In this document: positions 43,421 to 53,300 of the stretch, in pieces
Numbering within the stretch: the first letter of the stretch is position 1
Layout: each line of letters begins with the position of its first letter
Translations under genes and position numbers: made by a program
DNA from: Rhodopirellula sp. P2
GTDB lineage: Bacteria > Planctomycetota > Planctomycetia > Pirellulales > Pirellulaceae
Assembly (NCBI RefSeq): GCF_028768465.1
Contig: NZ_CP118225.1
Span: forward strand, 4,011,001 to 4,075,000
Length of the DNA: 64,000 nt
Reading direction: 5' to 3'
Notes under the pieces: generated by a model
Told to the model about the DNA's origin: nothing
Seen by the model: the letters and a program-made list of their open reading frames with translations, nothing else
The model's database searches: none

Positions 43421-44482
43421 TCAGGCGAAGTCTTTTTCCCACTGGCGACCCTGTTCGTCGTCGTTGAACTTCAACGTCGCGAACTGTTCTTTCAGCTTCA
43501 CTGCGTTGCAGTCGATCGTGGTTTCAACGGTGAAGATTTGTCGATTGGAAAGTGACTGAACGATCGAGGCGACCAAGAATTGTTCGTGCGTGGACAGTTC
43601 GCGTTCGGCCATCGAGGTCGCAAACCCTTTCTTGGGCTTGGGGGCCGGGTAACCATTGAGTTCCACCGGATGCATCAGCCGCAATGACAGGATCGAGCGG
43701 GCTCCATCCATGACTTGCCCTTCGGGATCGCCCACCCACAGATCCATCGCAGCGAGCGGTTCGTTGGTTTGGTGGTCCATCAAGACATTGCGTTCCATGT
43801 CGAAGTGGCTCATCGCGACCGCGGTGCGATGATTCAGCGGCAGCATCGGCAATCGGTCGATTCGAGTGGAGCGACGCAGTTGCAAAAACTCTCGATTGAC
43901 CGGCGGACGATACGTCGATGTGTTGGCGACCAAACGCAGCAAACTGCGAGCGACACGAAAACCATGTCGCGACAACAGGGAGGCCACGCGCGCGTCCGAG
44001 ACAGGGACCCCCATCCCGTGCCCGATGGGAGGCAATCCGCCGTATCCATTTCTTGCATCGCGAACCGGACCGACGCACATCCGTTTGACGCCCGCGTCCG
44101 CGGCACGTTGCATGGTTTCGATCAGCAATGAATCGCAGACCGCCAGCCCAGCTTCGCCGGCAAAGCAAATCGCGGCGACCAGCGATGTCGGCACCGCATC
44201 GACTTCGGGAACTTCGTTGAGGGCAACCTGCGAGTCGCCTGCTAGCAATTCCGGTGGTGGTGATTGCCAGTCGTCTGAAAACTGATGGCACCATGCCACC
44301 ACTTCGCCATCCACTTCCGCCACCAGCAGGCTGGCGGGGGAAAAGAACGTGCGTGAAAGCACGGCTCGTTCGAGAATCGAAACGCTGACCGGAGGAATTT
44401 GTCCGGCGGCCTCCCAGTGACGCATCCAAACGTCAAACAGGCCCGGGAGATCAGAGTTGCGAAACGGTCGGATGTTCGCCAT
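43421..44482 (-). CDS. GNAT-like acetyltransferase family protein
   Basis: The product is 353 residues. The N-terminal opening MANIRPFRNSDLPGLFDVW and LLVAEVDGEVVAWCHQF match a GNAT fold (about 1-170). The second half (about 190-340) seems to be a second, more diverged GNAT-like unit. The acetyl-CoA motif is weak (VKRMCVGPVRDARNGYGG stands near the expected site). The substrate is unknown. It is convergent with the DUF1559 gene. Confidence 0.65.
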   Translation of the reverse strand: MANIRPFRNSDLPGLFDVWMRHWEAAGQIPPVSVSILERAVLSRTFFSPASLLVAEVDGEVVAWCHQFSDDWQSPPPELLAGDSQVALNEVPEVDAVPTSLVAAICFAGEAGLAVCDSLLIETMQRAADAGVKRMCVGPVRDARNGYGGLPPIGHGMGVPVSDARVASLLSRHGFRVARSLLRLVANTSTYRPPVNREFLQLRRSTRIDRLPMLPLNHRTAVAMSHFDMERNVLMDHQTNEPLAAMDLWVGDPEGQVMDGARSILSLRLMHPVELNGYPAPKPKKGFATSMAERELSTHEQFLVASIVQSLSNRQIFTVETTIDCNAVKLKEQFATLKFNDDEQGRQWEKDFA

Positions 44483-44610
44483 GACGGTAAAACACGATGC
44501 AGTGAAAACGAAGCAGGTCGACGCGTTATCCTACCGCGCAACCACTTGGATGTGTCCCACTTATCGACCCGTCTGGCTTCCCAAGCGACCTTCTTTTCGA
44601 AAGTGCCTCA

Positions 44611-45594
44611 TCACTTCTGAAGTTGTTCCATCACTCGGCGAGCGATCACTTGGATGGCTTCCAGCGGCATCTCCGATGTGGCAGACATCTTGGCTTGTGT
44701 GGAATGAACCATCGCGCTGATGTCGCGTTCGGCATCTGCGATCAGGGCTTGTTGCTTGTCCGACAGTGGCAAGCGACTGCGGCCGAGGTCCCAGCCACGG
44801 GCACGGGCTCCTGCTCGGAAGCCTTCTGGGAATTCGCCCAAACCGATCATGGCGTCGAACAGTGGCAGCAACAAATACTGCAGTTCCATGGCCAGCTTGT
44901 GATCGCCTTCCGCACATGCCCGGTGAATGGCCCGAGTCAGTTCCGGCAACACGCCGCTGGTTGCGTTGGTGCCGCCGTCCGCTCCGGCGATCAGCATCGG
45001 GGCCAGCGACGCGTCCCAGCCGGTCAAGAACGAAAAGTCGTCTCGCATCGGCCGAATCGCGGCCATCATCCGCATCAAGTTGGGGAGATCGCCTGAGCTG
45101 TCCTTCAGGCCGATGATCCGGGGGTACTCTTCGGCCAACCGGATGACCACATCGGCCTCAATCGGTGACGCAAACAGCGGGATGTTGTAGAGGGTCACGT
45201 CGACTCGCACGTCGCGCGCGATCCGGGCGTAGTAAGCGTGCACGCCTTCGCTGCTGATCGGGTAATAGAACGGCGCCACAATCGCCACTGCTCGAACTCC
45301 CATGTCACCGTAAGCGTTGCAGGCTTCGATGGTTTCATCGACGTTTGCTTCCGCGGCGCCCGCCAGCACGGGGACGCGACCGGCGGCTTGGTCCACCACG
45401 ATGCGAACGATCCGGCGGCGTTCCTCCGCCGTGAATCGAACGAATTCGCCCGTGCTGCCATTGGGGTACAAGCCATCCACACCGTGGTCGATCAACCAGT
45501 CGACGTACCCTCGCAGCTGGTCTTCGTCGACACGTCCCCGGTCATCCACCGGCGTGATGTTAGGAGTCAAAATGCCGGAGATGCGTCGATTCAT
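44611..45594 (-). CDS. Dihydrodipicolinate synthase/N-acetylneuraminate lyase family protein
   Basis: The product is a 327-residue TIM barrel. YPNGSTGEFVRFTAEERRR (about 42-60) is the pyruvate-carboxylate binding loop. VTLYNIPLF holds the catalytic Tyr, and RIIGLKDSSGD (about residue 168) holds the Schiff-base Lys. It is an aldolase or lyase acting on pyruvate-type substrates; true DapA is less likely because the C-terminus is longer and the gene is next to a thioredoxin-like gene, not a lysine locus. It is 7 bases from the upstream gene, so they form an operon. Confidence 0.87.
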   Translation of the reverse strand: MNRRISGILTPNITPVDDRGRVDEDQLRGYVDWLIDHGVDGLYPNGSTGEFVRFTAEERRRIVRIVVDQAAGRVPVLAGAAEANVDETIEACNAYGDMGVRAVAIVAPFYYPISSEGVHAYYARIARDVRVDVTLYNIPLFASPIEADVVIRLAEEYPRIIGLKDSSGDLPNLMRMMAAIRPMRDDFSFLTGWDASLAPMLIAGADGGTNATSGVLPELTRAIHRACAEGDHKLAMELQYLLLPLFDAMIGLGEFPEGFRAGARARGWDLGRSRLPLSDKQQALIADAERDISAMVHSTQAKMSATSEMPLEAIQVIARRVMEQLQK

Positions 45595-45601
45595 AGTGGG
45601 G

Positions 45602-46207
45602 TCAGTTCGGAGGGGAAGGGGCCAGGCCCAACAGTTCGTGGAAACGGTCAGGTGGTTGATAGCCTACTCGGTGAGCGATCACTTTGCCGCGCGGAATGGC
45701 CAGCAATGTGGTTGGGTACGTTGTCACAGGGATTCGCGACAGAATCTCTGGGTTGGTGTCCGGTCGAAGGATAATCGGCACAAAACCATTCGCCAGTCGA
45801 GATTGAATTCCCGCGTCGCTCAACGTGTTTTGTTTCATCGCGTCACAGAACCGGCAGTGCTCCGACGTGATGAAGATCAGCATCGGTCGCCCTGAACGGC
45901 GAGCCGCGGCCCAGCCCGATTCAAAGTTGTCGTGCCACTGTGGCGTCTCTGGTGAAAAGACTTCCTTGACTCGCGGGCGATTCGAGTTTGCCGACGAGAG
46001 AGCCGAAGCGACTTTGCCAATGATTGGCAACTCGGCTTGGACTGTGGTGGTGAACAGGCCAAAGAGTGTGGCCAGAGCAATGATCCGGCAAGGCTTGGCA
46101 GGCCGGATCGGAAAGAAAACACGCTGTGAAAAGCGTGGCGTCACCGAGTGGCGATCTTCGCCGGTTCCGCAAAAACGGCTGCGTCCCGCAACCATTGACT
46201 GAGCCAT
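45602..46207 (-). CDS. Exported thioredoxin-fold protein
   Basis: The product is 201 residues. A signal peptide lies at about 30-55 (after a long basic N-terminus; a later start may be real). The thioredoxin-like domain has the active site SEHCRFCDAM (CxxC) followed by the cis-Pro segment TTYPTTLLAIPRGKV. It probably works as a periplasmic disulfide reductase or cytochrome maturation helper. It is directly upstream of the DHDPS-family gene on the same strand. Confidence 0.8.
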   Translation of the reverse strand: MAQSMVAGRSRFCGTGEDRHSVTPRFSQRVFFPIRPAKPCRIIALATLFGLFTTTVQAELPIIGKVASALSSANSNRPRVKEVFSPETPQWHDNFESGWAAARRSGRPMLIFITSEHCRFCDAMKQNTLSDAGIQSRLANGFVPIILRPDTNPEILSRIPVTTYPTTLLAIPRGKVIAHRVGYQPPDRFHELLGLAPSPPN

Positions 46208-46529
46208 GAGATTCCCCTTCTTAAGGCAGCAACCTGTCCCTCACAGCCCGAAGATGGGCGTTGAGAGGACCTTGGACCGGGCAAACCTAAGCGTCCCAAA
46301 TTGGAATCACAAGTGTTCAACGTTGAGGCTTAGGCAATTTGCGTAGTTTTTTTGACGACACTCGCCGAAACGCTCTTTCCTCGCCCCTCGGGTTTGGGTG
46401 CCTGTCCCTGCCGGTGAAGGGGGGGCGTCCAGGATGTCTGGACAGACGGCCACTGACGCAGAAGATTGGCGCCGGCTGATTTGCCTCGCTGCTTTGCCTC
46501 GCTGCTTTGAACTGGTCAATTCGACCTGG
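46208..46529. other. Intergenic stretch with a 13-bp tandem duplication
   Basis: No gene was found in these 322 bases between ruvA and the thioredoxin-like gene. TTGCCTCGCTGCT is repeated exactly twice in tandem at 46481-46506, just before the ruvA stop. A G7 run (near 46420) and a small GTCCAG/CTGGAC hairpin (46430-46451) also occur. Confidence 0.55.
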
Positions 46530-47153
46530 TTACTTCGACCGCTGATAGATTGCGGTGAGCAGTGACTCGGTGTCTTTGAACTTTTTGCCGGTCGCCAGGG
46601 TTTCATCGATCAGCTTGCGAGCATCCGCTTCGCTGTGGCCCAGCATCACGAGTGCCTCGTAGGTGTCCGTCACAATGGGCGACTCGGATTGCATTGCATC
46701 GGCGACTTCGCCACCGGCCACCATCAACGCGAATCGTGGCATCTTGCGACGCAGTTTGGCGATCACCTTTTCGCTGGTCGCCGGTCCAATGCCGGGAAGT
46801 GCCGACAGAGTTTTCGCGTCTTGTTCTTCGATCAACACTGCCAGCTCTTTGACAGGGCGAACCATTGCCCGCAGAGCCTTTTTCACACCCACCCCGTCGA
46901 CGCTGCAGAACAGGTCAAAGAATTGGCGTTCAGGAAGGGTTGAGAATCCGATCAAGCGTGGCGTCAGACGTCCGCCTTGAGCGTTGCCTTCGATGTAGTC
47001 CAGCGTGTGCAGCCGAACTTCATTGCCGATTTGGTTCTGCAATTGTCGGCGGGTGAAATCGCCCACGTAGACCTCGTAATCAAACGGGGCCGCCTGGATG
47101 ATGACACTGATCTCGCCCACTTGGATCAGTTTACCTGCGATCGAAACGATCAT
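46530..47153 (-). CDS. ruvA: Holliday junction branch migration protein RuvA
   Basis: The product is 207 residues. The N-terminal OB domain covers about 1-65 ([29 protein letters not shown]). The helix-hairpin-helix domain covers about 70-140 ([19 protein letters not shown] and [20 protein letters not shown]), and the C-terminal RuvB-contact domain ends at LTAIYQRSK. It binds four-way junctions and recruits RuvB. Its start overlaps the nusB stop by four bases. RuvB and RuvC are not in the window. Confidence 0.95.
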   Translation of the reverse strand: MIVSIAGKLIQVGEISVIIQAAPFDYEVYVGDFTRRQLQNQIGNEVRLHTLDYIEGNAQGGRLTPRLIGFSTLPERQFFDLFCSVDGVGVKKALRAMVRPVKELAVLIEEQDAKTLSALPGIGPATSEKVIAKLRRKMPRFALMVAGGEVADAMQSESPIVTDTYEALVMLGHSEADARKLIDETLATGKKFKDTESLLTAIYQRSK

Positions 47154-47575
47154 GAGGAAATGGATTCAGGGCTGGAGTGATACTTGAACAACCGATCCAA
47201 CACACCGTTGATAAACCGCGGGCTGTTCTCGCCGCCGTAGCGTTTCGCCAGTGTCAGAGCCTCTGAAATCGCCACTTGCCCAGGCGTTCCACTGTAGAGA
47301 ATCTCGTAGGCACCCAAACGCAACACGTTGCGATCGGTCACCGGCATGCGGTGCAATGCCCAGTTGGTGGAAAGCTTGGCGAGCTTGGCATCAATGTCAT
47401 CCCGCCGAGCCATCGTGCCATCGAGCAGGTCAGAGGCAAAGTCGGTGAGGACTTTGCGACCTTGCAAACGAGAGCGGATGAACTTGCGTGATGTGGCGGC
47501 ATCACGCCAATCATTGAGATCGGCTTCGTAGAGAAGCTGCAGGACTATTTCGCGGGCGCGTCGACGTGTGGACAT
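47150..47575 (-). CDS. nusB: Transcription antitermination factor NusB
   Basis: The product is 141 residues if started at ATG 47575, which aligns [20 protein letters not shown] with the NusB N-terminus; an ATG four codons upstream (47587) is equally possible. The family C-terminal motif RLGAYEILY, then [20 protein letters not shown] and INGVLDRL, is complete. It binds boxA RNA with NusE in rRNA antitermination. It is coupled to ruvA by a four-base overlap. Confidence 0.94.
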   Translation of the reverse strand: MSTRRRAREIVLQLLYEADLNDWRDAATSRKFIRSRLQGRKVLTDFASDLLDGTMARRDDIDAKLAKLSTNWALHRMPVTDRNVLRLGAYEILYSGTPGQVAISEALTLAKRYGGENSPRFINGVLDRLFKYHSSPESISS

Positions 47576-47587
47576 GCGAGCGATCAT

Positions 47588-47845
47588 CCCGCAGGAACCT
47601 CAGAAGTGTCAACTAGGCCAAGGCAAAGTTGTCGGAGGGATTTTGGTGAAGTGCCCGGTTGATACCCACGGGCGGGGGCAAACGGAGACGACAAGGCGTT
47701 CGCAACGACAGGTTCAACTCTGCGATACCTGCATGGCACTTCCCTTGGCCTCCCTCTGGGCGGAGGAAATCCCAAAGGCAAGGGGTGTGGACCATCCCCG
47801 TGGGCAGCGTGCCCGAGGTCCGCCGCCAAGAATCATTCGCGCAGC
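47588..47845. other. Intergenic stretch between nusB and the Fe-S carrier gene
   Basis: About 260 bases (330 including the terminator to the right) hold no supported gene. Near 47733-47775 the half-repeats CCTCCCTCTGGGCGGAGG and CCTTGGCC...CCAAAGG could fold into a long imperfect hairpin. Confidence 0.5.
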
Positions 47846-47885
47846 AAAAAAACAAAAGCCGGCTGCTTCAGAGAAGCGAGCCGAC
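47846..47885 (-). terminator. Rho-independent terminator of the A-type Fe-S carrier gene
   Basis: Plus-strand GCCGGCTGCTTC (47858-47869) pairs with GAAGCGAGCCGAC (47873-47885) with one bulge. The A-rich run AAAAAAACAAAA (47846-47857) becomes a T-run after the stem on the minus strand. It lies 36 bases beyond the gene stop at 47921. Confidence 0.85.
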
Positions 47886-47920
47886 TTTCGGTGATTCATA
47901 TTCCGTTCGAGCGAGCTCGA

Positions 47921-48253
47921 TCAGGCTTGGAACGAGCTTCCGCAACCGCAGCTTTTCACAGCGTTGGGGTTGTTGAAAGTGAAGCCTTGCTTTTCGAGGC
48001 TGTCGTACCAGTCGACTTCGGTTCCATCGAGGTACAGCGAGCTCTTTTTGTCGACGACGACGCTGACGCCGTGACAGTCGTATTTCGAGTCGGCTTTCAT
48101 GTCAAAGCTGTCGTCGAAGTTCAGCGTGTAGTTGAATCCGCTGCAACCACCACCAGCGACACCAATCCTCAACAGCATCGAATCGTCGAAGTTGTGTTCC
48201 TTGCGAAAACGCATGACTTCTTCGGCCGCGCGTTCAGTCAATTTGATTGCCAT
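47921..48253 (-). CDS. A-type iron-sulfur carrier protein (ErpA/IscA/HesB family)
   Basis: The product is 110 residues. Three conserved Cys are present: [15 protein letters not shown] (first) and SCGCGSSF (C-terminal pair). It starts [17 protein letters not shown], the typical A-type N-terminus. It receives and passes Fe-S clusters to target enzymes. Which paralogue it is (ErpA or IscA) cannot be told; no isc or suf genes adjoin it. It has its own terminator downstream. Confidence 0.92.
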   Translation of the reverse strand: MAIKLTERAAEEVMRFRKEHNFDDSMLLRIGVAGGGCSGFNYTLNFDDSFDMKADSKYDCHGVSVVVDKKSSLYLDGTEVDWYDSLEKQGFTFNNPNAVKSCGCGSSFQA

Positions 48254-48601
48254 CGTTCGGATGATCCTCGTGAATGGATGGACAGTTGTTTGAAGTTAGG
48301 TCCGAGAAAGGCTCGCCAATGCGAAAACCCGGCATCTTGGCAGTTTTGGCACCAATCGGTCCACTACTTTGTGATCGGAAATTGTACCCGCAGGCCAACC
48401 AGATCAACAACCTCTTTTCGCAGCGAAGGAGTGTCCGGTTCACTTGGAAATCAAAAGCGAGCCCCTTGGAAACTCGGGGGACAGCGGCGAAATGCTAGCA
48501 TTTCACTCGGCTTTTGCCGCCATTTCAGGGGTGAACACGCAGTTGGAACGGGTTGGGACCGGGCAACAATCGGGTGAAATTTGACCCCCGAAATTTGAAA
48601 A

Positions 48602-48631
48602 TTGGTCCACGAGCTGCTTGACCGGTAGAAT
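48602..48631 (+). promoter_or_regulatory. Possible promoter of the Gfo/Idh/MocA gene
   Basis: TAGAAT (48626-48631) with TTGGTC 18 bases upstream (48602-48607) lies 89 bases before the start codon. The -35 element is weak. The rest of the 467-base gap (48254-48720) holds no visible gene. Confidence 0.35.
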
Positions 48632-48720
48632 GCTCCCGTCAGGCGGAGACTCGCTGAGAACGATCGCAGCGAGGTCGTTCGCTTGTCCTTTTCTCTTCTT
48701 TGCACCGTCAGGTGATCGCA

Positions 48721-50166
48721 ATGACCGATTCTTTGGCCAGCCGGGGTGGACGCTGCGCGTCCGCCGACCGTCGCTCTTTTCTGAAACGTTCGACGCTCGC
48801 TGCAGCGTCCGTGATGGTTGTCTCCCCCCATGTTTTGGGTGGTCCCGGCAAGACACCTCCCAGCGATCAATTTCGATTTGCCCAGATCGGTGTGGGTGGG
48901 CAGGGGGCCCGCGACGTTCGCCGAATGATCCATGCCGGTGGAACCCCCGTGGCGCTCTGCGATGTGGATGTGCAAAGAGCTGGCAAAACGTTCTGTCAGC
49001 ACCCTGATGTCGAACGGTTCACGGACTATCGAGTCATGCTCGAAGAGTTCGACAAAGAATTCGATGCGGTCGTCATCAGCACGCCGGACCACACGCATGC
49101 GGCCATCGGTTTGGCAGCGATGCGGCATGGCAAGCACGTCTACTTGCAATGTCCGATGGCTCGCACGTTTGATGAAGTCCGAAGGTTGCAAGCTGCCGCC
49201 AAGGATTCCGGATTGGCAGTTCAAGTTGGTAACCAGGGTCACTCCAGCCTTCATATGCGAGCCTTCGAGGATTTCATTCAGCGCGGTGTGCTGGGTGAGA
49301 TCCAGTCGGTTCACTGTTGGACAGACCGCCCCGAATGGCCGCAAGGAATGGCGACGACTCCGGTTTCGACTGCGCCCCCCATTTCGCTGGACTGGGACCT
49401 GTGGCTCGGCCCGGTCGCGGATCGTCCGTTCTGCAAAGGCTACCTGCCCGTGGCCTGGCGCGGCTGGTGGGACTTCGGCACCGGTGCGCTCGGCGACATG
49501 GGGTGCCATTTGCTCGATCCCGCCTTCACGGCTCTGCGGCTGAAATTGCCGCGAACAGTCACGGCCGATTGTGAAACGGCGGCGTCGATTTCTTATCCGG
49601 TTTGGTCCCAAATCCAAATGGAATTTGAGGCCACCGAAGTCTGCCCCAAAGGATTGAAGTTGACCTGGGACGACGGAGGCAAACAGCCCGAGACGCCGAC
49701 CATCATCGCCGATGAAGCCAGTGGCGAGCCAGGTTACTCGGCCGGCGGCAGCGGCTGCATGATTGTGGGTGACAAGATGACGCTCGTCGGATCGACGCTG
49801 GCGAATGAGCCCGATCAAATGCCACAGATCATCGCCGTCGCCAGCGAAGACGACAACGAACTCGCCGACGCACGGCAAGCTGCCCGGGCACGAGTGGAGC
49901 AACTGTCTGCCGAAGGCAGCGAGACATCGAGGTCTCACTATGAACGCTGGATCCAAGCCGCCCGCGAAGGCAAGTCGGATTCATTGGCCAGCGATCTGCA
50001 AACGGCCGGCACCATGACACAGGCGTCCCTGCTGGGCTGCATCGCGACCCGTTTTCCTGGTCAGGCACTCCGTTGGGATGAAGCCAAGCAGCAATTCGCT
50101 GGCTCCGGCGAGGCCAATTCATTCCTGAGCTTCGAACCTCGCGAAGGCCATTCCTACGAAGCCTGA
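48721..50166 (+). CDS. Tat-exported Gfo/Idh/MocA-family oxidoreductase
   Basis: The product is 481 residues from the ATG at 48721, placing a twin-arginine signal (ADRRSFLKRSTL) near residue 22. The Rossmann fold follows (FAQIGVGGQGARDVRRMI, about 60-77). Tat export suggests that NAD(P) is bound before transport. The usual E-K-P motif, whose Lys acts in catalysis, reads KHVYLQCPMART (K replaced by Cys, about residue 145). The C-terminal domain has WDFGTGALGDMGCHLLD, typical of the planctomycete clade. Sugar or inositol dehydrogenation is the family role, but with the Lys absent the activity is doubtful. Confidence 0.85.
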   Translation: MTDSLASRGGRCASADRRSFLKRSTLAAASVMVVSPHVLGGPGKTPPSDQFRFAQIGVGGQGARDVRRMIHAGGTPVALCDVDVQRAGKTFCQHPDVERFTDYRVMLEEFDKEFDAVVISTPDHTHAAIGLAAMRHGKHVYLQCPMARTFDEVRRLQAAAKDSGLAVQVGNQGHSSLHMRAFEDFIQRGVLGEIQSVHCWTDRPEWPQGMATTPVSTAPPISLDWDLWLGPVADRPFCKGYLPVAWRGWWDFGTGALGDMGCHLLDPAFTALRLKLPRTVTADCETAASISYPVWSQIQMEFEATEVCPKGLKLTWDDGGKQPETPTIIADEASGEPGYSAGGSGCMIVGDKMTLVGSTLANEPDQMPQIIAVASEDDNELADARQAARARVEQLSAEGSETSRSHYERWIQAAREGKSDSLASDLQTAGTMTQASLLGCIATRFPGQALRWDEAKQQFAGSGEANSFLSFEPREGHSYEA

Positions 50167-50208
50167 CGTGGGTTCGGTGTCCAGCCCGCGAAGTCGAAGG
50201 CAGCCTGG

Positions 50209-50227
50209 CTCGGTGGGGACCACCGAG
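50209..50227. other. Perfect 8-bp hairpin downstream of the oxidoreductase gene
   Basis: CTCGGTGG and CCACCGAG flank a GGA loop between the convergent oxidoreductase and PVC heme-protein genes. A second palindrome (GACCGAC/GTCGGTC, near 50253-50268) follows. Neither has a T-run, so termination is uncertain. Confidence 0.45.
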
Positions 50228-50368
50228 CGAGACAGGATCAGCGGTCATCCCGGACCGACAGGTCGGTCTGAACATTGTTCGACTCACGTCTCAGTGTTGC
50301 ACCCCTGAGCGATGGGGGTGGCAGCACGCGTTTTTGATGCGTCGACCTGGTTGGCACGTGAGGAGCCG

Positions 50369-53300
50369 TTACGACTTCTTTTTCAGCCCCATCAGATACT
50401 CGACCATATCCACCAGCCCCTGTTGGTCGGTGGTGTGGTGCAAGTTCTCGGGCATGATCGACTTCTCGCTCTTTTTAACGTCAGCGATTTCGTCTTGGTT
50501 CAATTCCAAGTCGATGGCTTCCGCGGTTCGCAACACAAGTGTGTCGTCGGTCTCCGAGACCAGCACGCCGTTGACGACGCGGCCATCCTCGGTCAACGCG
50601 ATCATGTTCTCGTAGTTGTGACTGATGCCAGCACTGGGGGCCAGAATCGATGTGAACATGGCTTCGCGAGAAAGCTTGGACCCGATCTCGGACAGGTCTG
50701 GGCCGACCTGTTTCCCAAACCCATCGACCAGGTGACAGTTCGCACAGGTCGCGACGCCACGGAAGATGGTCTGTCCTCTTTTTGCATCGCCGCTGAGACG
50801 CACCAGTTCATCCAGTGGAGGAAGCGGAGCGTTGTCTGCTGCGGCGGGTTGAGGCAGCAACTTCTTGGCTCGTTTGGCAATCGCCTGGTTGGCGTTGCGG
50901 CCAAGCAGTCCGCCCGCCAGCAAATGCGTGTCCGCCGGAAGGTGATTCTGCTGAGCCATCTTCAGCAACTCTGTTGCGCCTCCGTTGGACTTTGCCATTG
51001 CACGGACCGCGGCGCTTCGCAAACCGTAATCCATCTCCTCGTCACCGGCGGTCTGGGCCAGCAATCCGATTGCGCGTCCGTTGCCCAGTGAGCCGAGCAG
51101 CGAAAGGATTCGGCCTCGTTGGCCGGGATCGTACTTCGAATCCTTCGCCAAGATGCCGACGAAACGGTTCCAGCCGTCCTGGCGTTTCAACAGCAAACGC
51201 AAGGCGGAAAGCGACAGGTTGTCATCGCCGTCTCGGAGCATCGCGGCAATCAGATCTTCATCCATGTCCATGATCTGAAACTGCTCAACCAGTTCGACAA
51301 AGTCGGGCTTGTCGGCGCGACTGCGAATGTAATCTGTGATCGCTGCTTGGGTCTTGGGGAACTTCGCCGGATCGAAATCGGGCATTCGCGTGACCGTGCG
51401 GACGAGGACTTGAGGGGCAACGACAAGCTCACTGTTTTCATCGGGCAACAACTGACGCAGCACCACTCCACGCACGGCATCGGAGTGGTATTCCAGTGAC
51501 CGGAAGTAACGTTTGGCTTCGTCGCTTGGTATGCCACTGGCTAGCAGTTCAACCATGTTGGCCGCCGCTTCATCCGTACGCAGACGCCAGACAAGGTCGC
51601 GTCCCGCGGGCGTGTTCCAGTTGCCGTGGTTGGCTTTCATCCAAGCCGCGTAGCAATCGCCCGCTCGCAAGTCGCTGGCGATCCCCAACGCCTCCAGCAT
51701 CCAACGGTCGCTGCCGTCGTACTGGATCGCAAGCTTCGCCCAAACCGCTGGCATCGCGTCGGACTCATCGAATCGCAAGGCAACGGCCAGTTCACGGCGG
51801 ACCGCGGGCGAGGGATCGTTGGCAGCATCGCCACAAATTTCTGCGGTTGAAAGACCGAGTTGTTTGCACAGCCGAATCGCCGTGCATCGGATGTCAGAGT
51901 TGTCGTCGGCCAAGGCTTGCTCGACGTAGAATTGCCCGCGACCTTCGATCTTGCCGAGCAACCACAAAGCACGAGCCCGGTAGCGAGGGTTTTCATTTTC
52001 GTACAGCGAATGCAAAGCGGGCTCGGCGGCTTTGCCCATCGCGTGCAGGGTTTGCCAGGCGAGGTAGCGAGCCGAGCGGTTGGGGCTTTGGAGTGCTTCG
52101 ATGGCACCTTCGACGGTCGTCCAGTCAAACTTCGGCACGGAGTATTTCACGCCAGGCGGGGCCACGCGAAACAGGCGTCCGCGGTCGCTGTCCTTTTGGT
52201 GGTGGCCGCCGACACCGGGGTCGTACCAATCCGTCACGAAAAGCGATCCATCGGGAGCCACACAAACATCCGCGGGACGAAACCAATTGTCCGTCGTGCC
52301 GGTGATCAAGGGTTCGATCGTCGCTGAGTATCCCGCGCCATCGGCCATCATCGGATAGGCTCGCACCACGTTGGGGCCCGGGTCGCAGTGGATGACCTCG
52401 TCCCAGAAACGTTCTGGCAACAAGCGTCCTTCGTACAGGCAGATTCCGCTGGGAGAGCCCGCTCCGGTTTGCAACACGTTGGGAACCACGCCGGGGTCAT
52501 TCAGGTGCCAGTGTTGAAGCGGGATTTCATCTTCCAACGTGATCCGGTCAGCTCGCCAAGAGGCCCCGGTTTGTTCGTCTTTGTAACCGTAGTTGCCTTG
52601 CTCCATCACGAAGTTGATTCGTGTGCCGCGGTTGCCATCGTCATCGTTGTCGCTCTGCCACAAGGCACCGAAGGAGTCGACTGTGGTTTCCCAGTTGTTA
52701 CGAAAGTTATGAGCCAGGACTTCGAAATGGGAACCATCCAGGTCACATCGAAATGGCATCCCCCCGTACAGCGGCTTGCCGTTGTCGACGACCGCCCGGC
52801 CGTGGATGTCGATCACCGTTTCGCCATCGGCATCTTTGACCTGCGTCCCGGTGTTGCCGAAGTTCCAGTACAGTTTGCCGTCGTCGCCGAAGAGAAACGA
52901 GTGGGCCGAGTGGTCGTGTTGAGGTTGGCCCGTTTCGGTGAACATCGCGACCTTGGAATCGGGGATGTCGTCGCCGTCGGTGTCGGTGAACTTCCACACG
53001 GTTGGCGAAGCCGACACGATGACCTCGTTGCCGAGCACGCAGATCCCCATCGCCGAGTCGATGTCACGGCCTTGGTAGTAGGTGTGAACGCGGTCGAGTT
53101 TTCCGTCGCCGGTGGTGTCTTCCAAGATCAAGATCCGATCGCCTTCGGGACGCGAGCCTTGGTTGCGGCGGTAGTTCATGACATCGCATACCCAAACCCG
53201 TCCGCGATGATCGATGTCGAGGTTGGTCAGGCTGGAGAGGTCCGGCTCGCTGCCCATCAGCGTGACTTCCAAGCCCTCGGCGACTTCCAGTCCCGCCACG

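Noticed and set aside
46481-46506. 13-bp tandem duplication as a regulatory or phase-variable site
   Set aside because: There are only two copies, located downstream of ruvA with no gene start nearby; most likely a neutral duplication.
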